A DNA stretch of 64,000 nucleotides from Azoarcus indigens (GTDB lineage Bacteria > Pseudomonadota > Gammaproteobacteria > Burkholderiales > Rhodocyclaceae). Location of the stretch: assembly GCF_004361735.1 (NCBI RefSeq), contig NZ_SNVV01000008.1:62001-126000 (forward strand), given 5' to 3'. A program made the position numbers and the translations under genes. The notes under the pieces are model-generated. The model had not been told where the DNA came from. It searched no databases and worked only from the letters and a program-made list of their open reading frames with translations. Below, piece after piece: positions 63,982-64,000 of this stretch (the stretch's first letter is position 1; the number at the start of each line of letters is the position of its first letter).

Positions 63982-64000
63982 ATCCCGGGCCGGCCGGGCG

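Overview
The window is GC-rich with dense coding and strong third-position GC. It encodes a protocatechuate 4,5-cleavage operon, TRAP transport, MauG-type cytochromes, a class I fumarase and many LysR regulators. This is typical of an aromatic-degrading betaproteobacterium, most likely Rhodocyclales (Azoarcus/Thauera/Aromatoleum type). No rRNA, insertion sequence, phage gene or CRISPR array was seen. One tRNA-Ser(GGA) gene is present.

Left part (1-18 kb): a YCF48/DUF1329/DUF1302 envelope module with a divergent LysR gene; a second LysR gene divergent from a family-VIII serine hydrolase and an MFS exporter; then a compact aromatic module, in which a LysR gene diverges from a two-gene LigAB-type extradiol dioxygenase followed by a TRAP transporter (dctP, dctQ, dctM). 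A 15-bp perfect hairpin and an AT-rich palindrome separate the dioxygenase from the transporter. A diheme cytochrome of CCP/MauG type, a small unknown gene and a DUF3750 lipoprotein-like gene follow.

Centre (18-34.5 kb): a long minus-strand operon in the order pmdU-pmdK-pmdE-pmdF-[MBL hydrolase, DUF1932 dehydrogenase, MBL hydrolase]-pmdD-pmdA-pmdB-pmdC-aldo/keto reductase-AEC transporter. This is the Comamonas pmdUKEFDABC order with three extra genes inserted between pmdF and pmdD. It converts protocatechuate through 4-carboxy-2-hydroxymuconate semialdehyde, 2-pyrone-4,6-dicarboxylate, oxalomesaconate and carboxy-hydroxy-oxoadipate to pyruvate and oxaloacetate. A LysR gene diverges from pmdU and is followed by a four-helix-bundle chemoreceptor that may sense the same substrates.

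Right part (34.6-64 kb): a DyP peroxidase; a nucleotidyltransferase-less CCA/HD-like protein; an autotransporter followed by TPR-sulfotransferase and TPR-glycosyltransferase genes (possibly a surface-protein modification group); tRNA-Ser; and an acetate-type sensing and uptake locus. That locus comprises acs, a small membrane protein, an SSS-domain histidine kinase, a lone receiver, a sensor-like protein fused to a DEDDh exonuclease, and an SSS symporter carrying an EF-hand loop. After it come an MHS-type transporter, a class I fumarase, a PAS-GGDEF-EAL protein, and a LysR gene divergent from gentisate 1,2-dioxygenase and a fumarylpyruvate-hydrolase-like enzyme that ends at the window edge.

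Taken together, this is a catabolic island with five LysR regulators. At least three aromatic ring-cleavage routes (protocatechuate, a gallate- or protocatechuate-like acid, gentisate) deliver pyruvate, oxaloacetate and fumarate to central metabolism, where acs and fumarase sit nearby.
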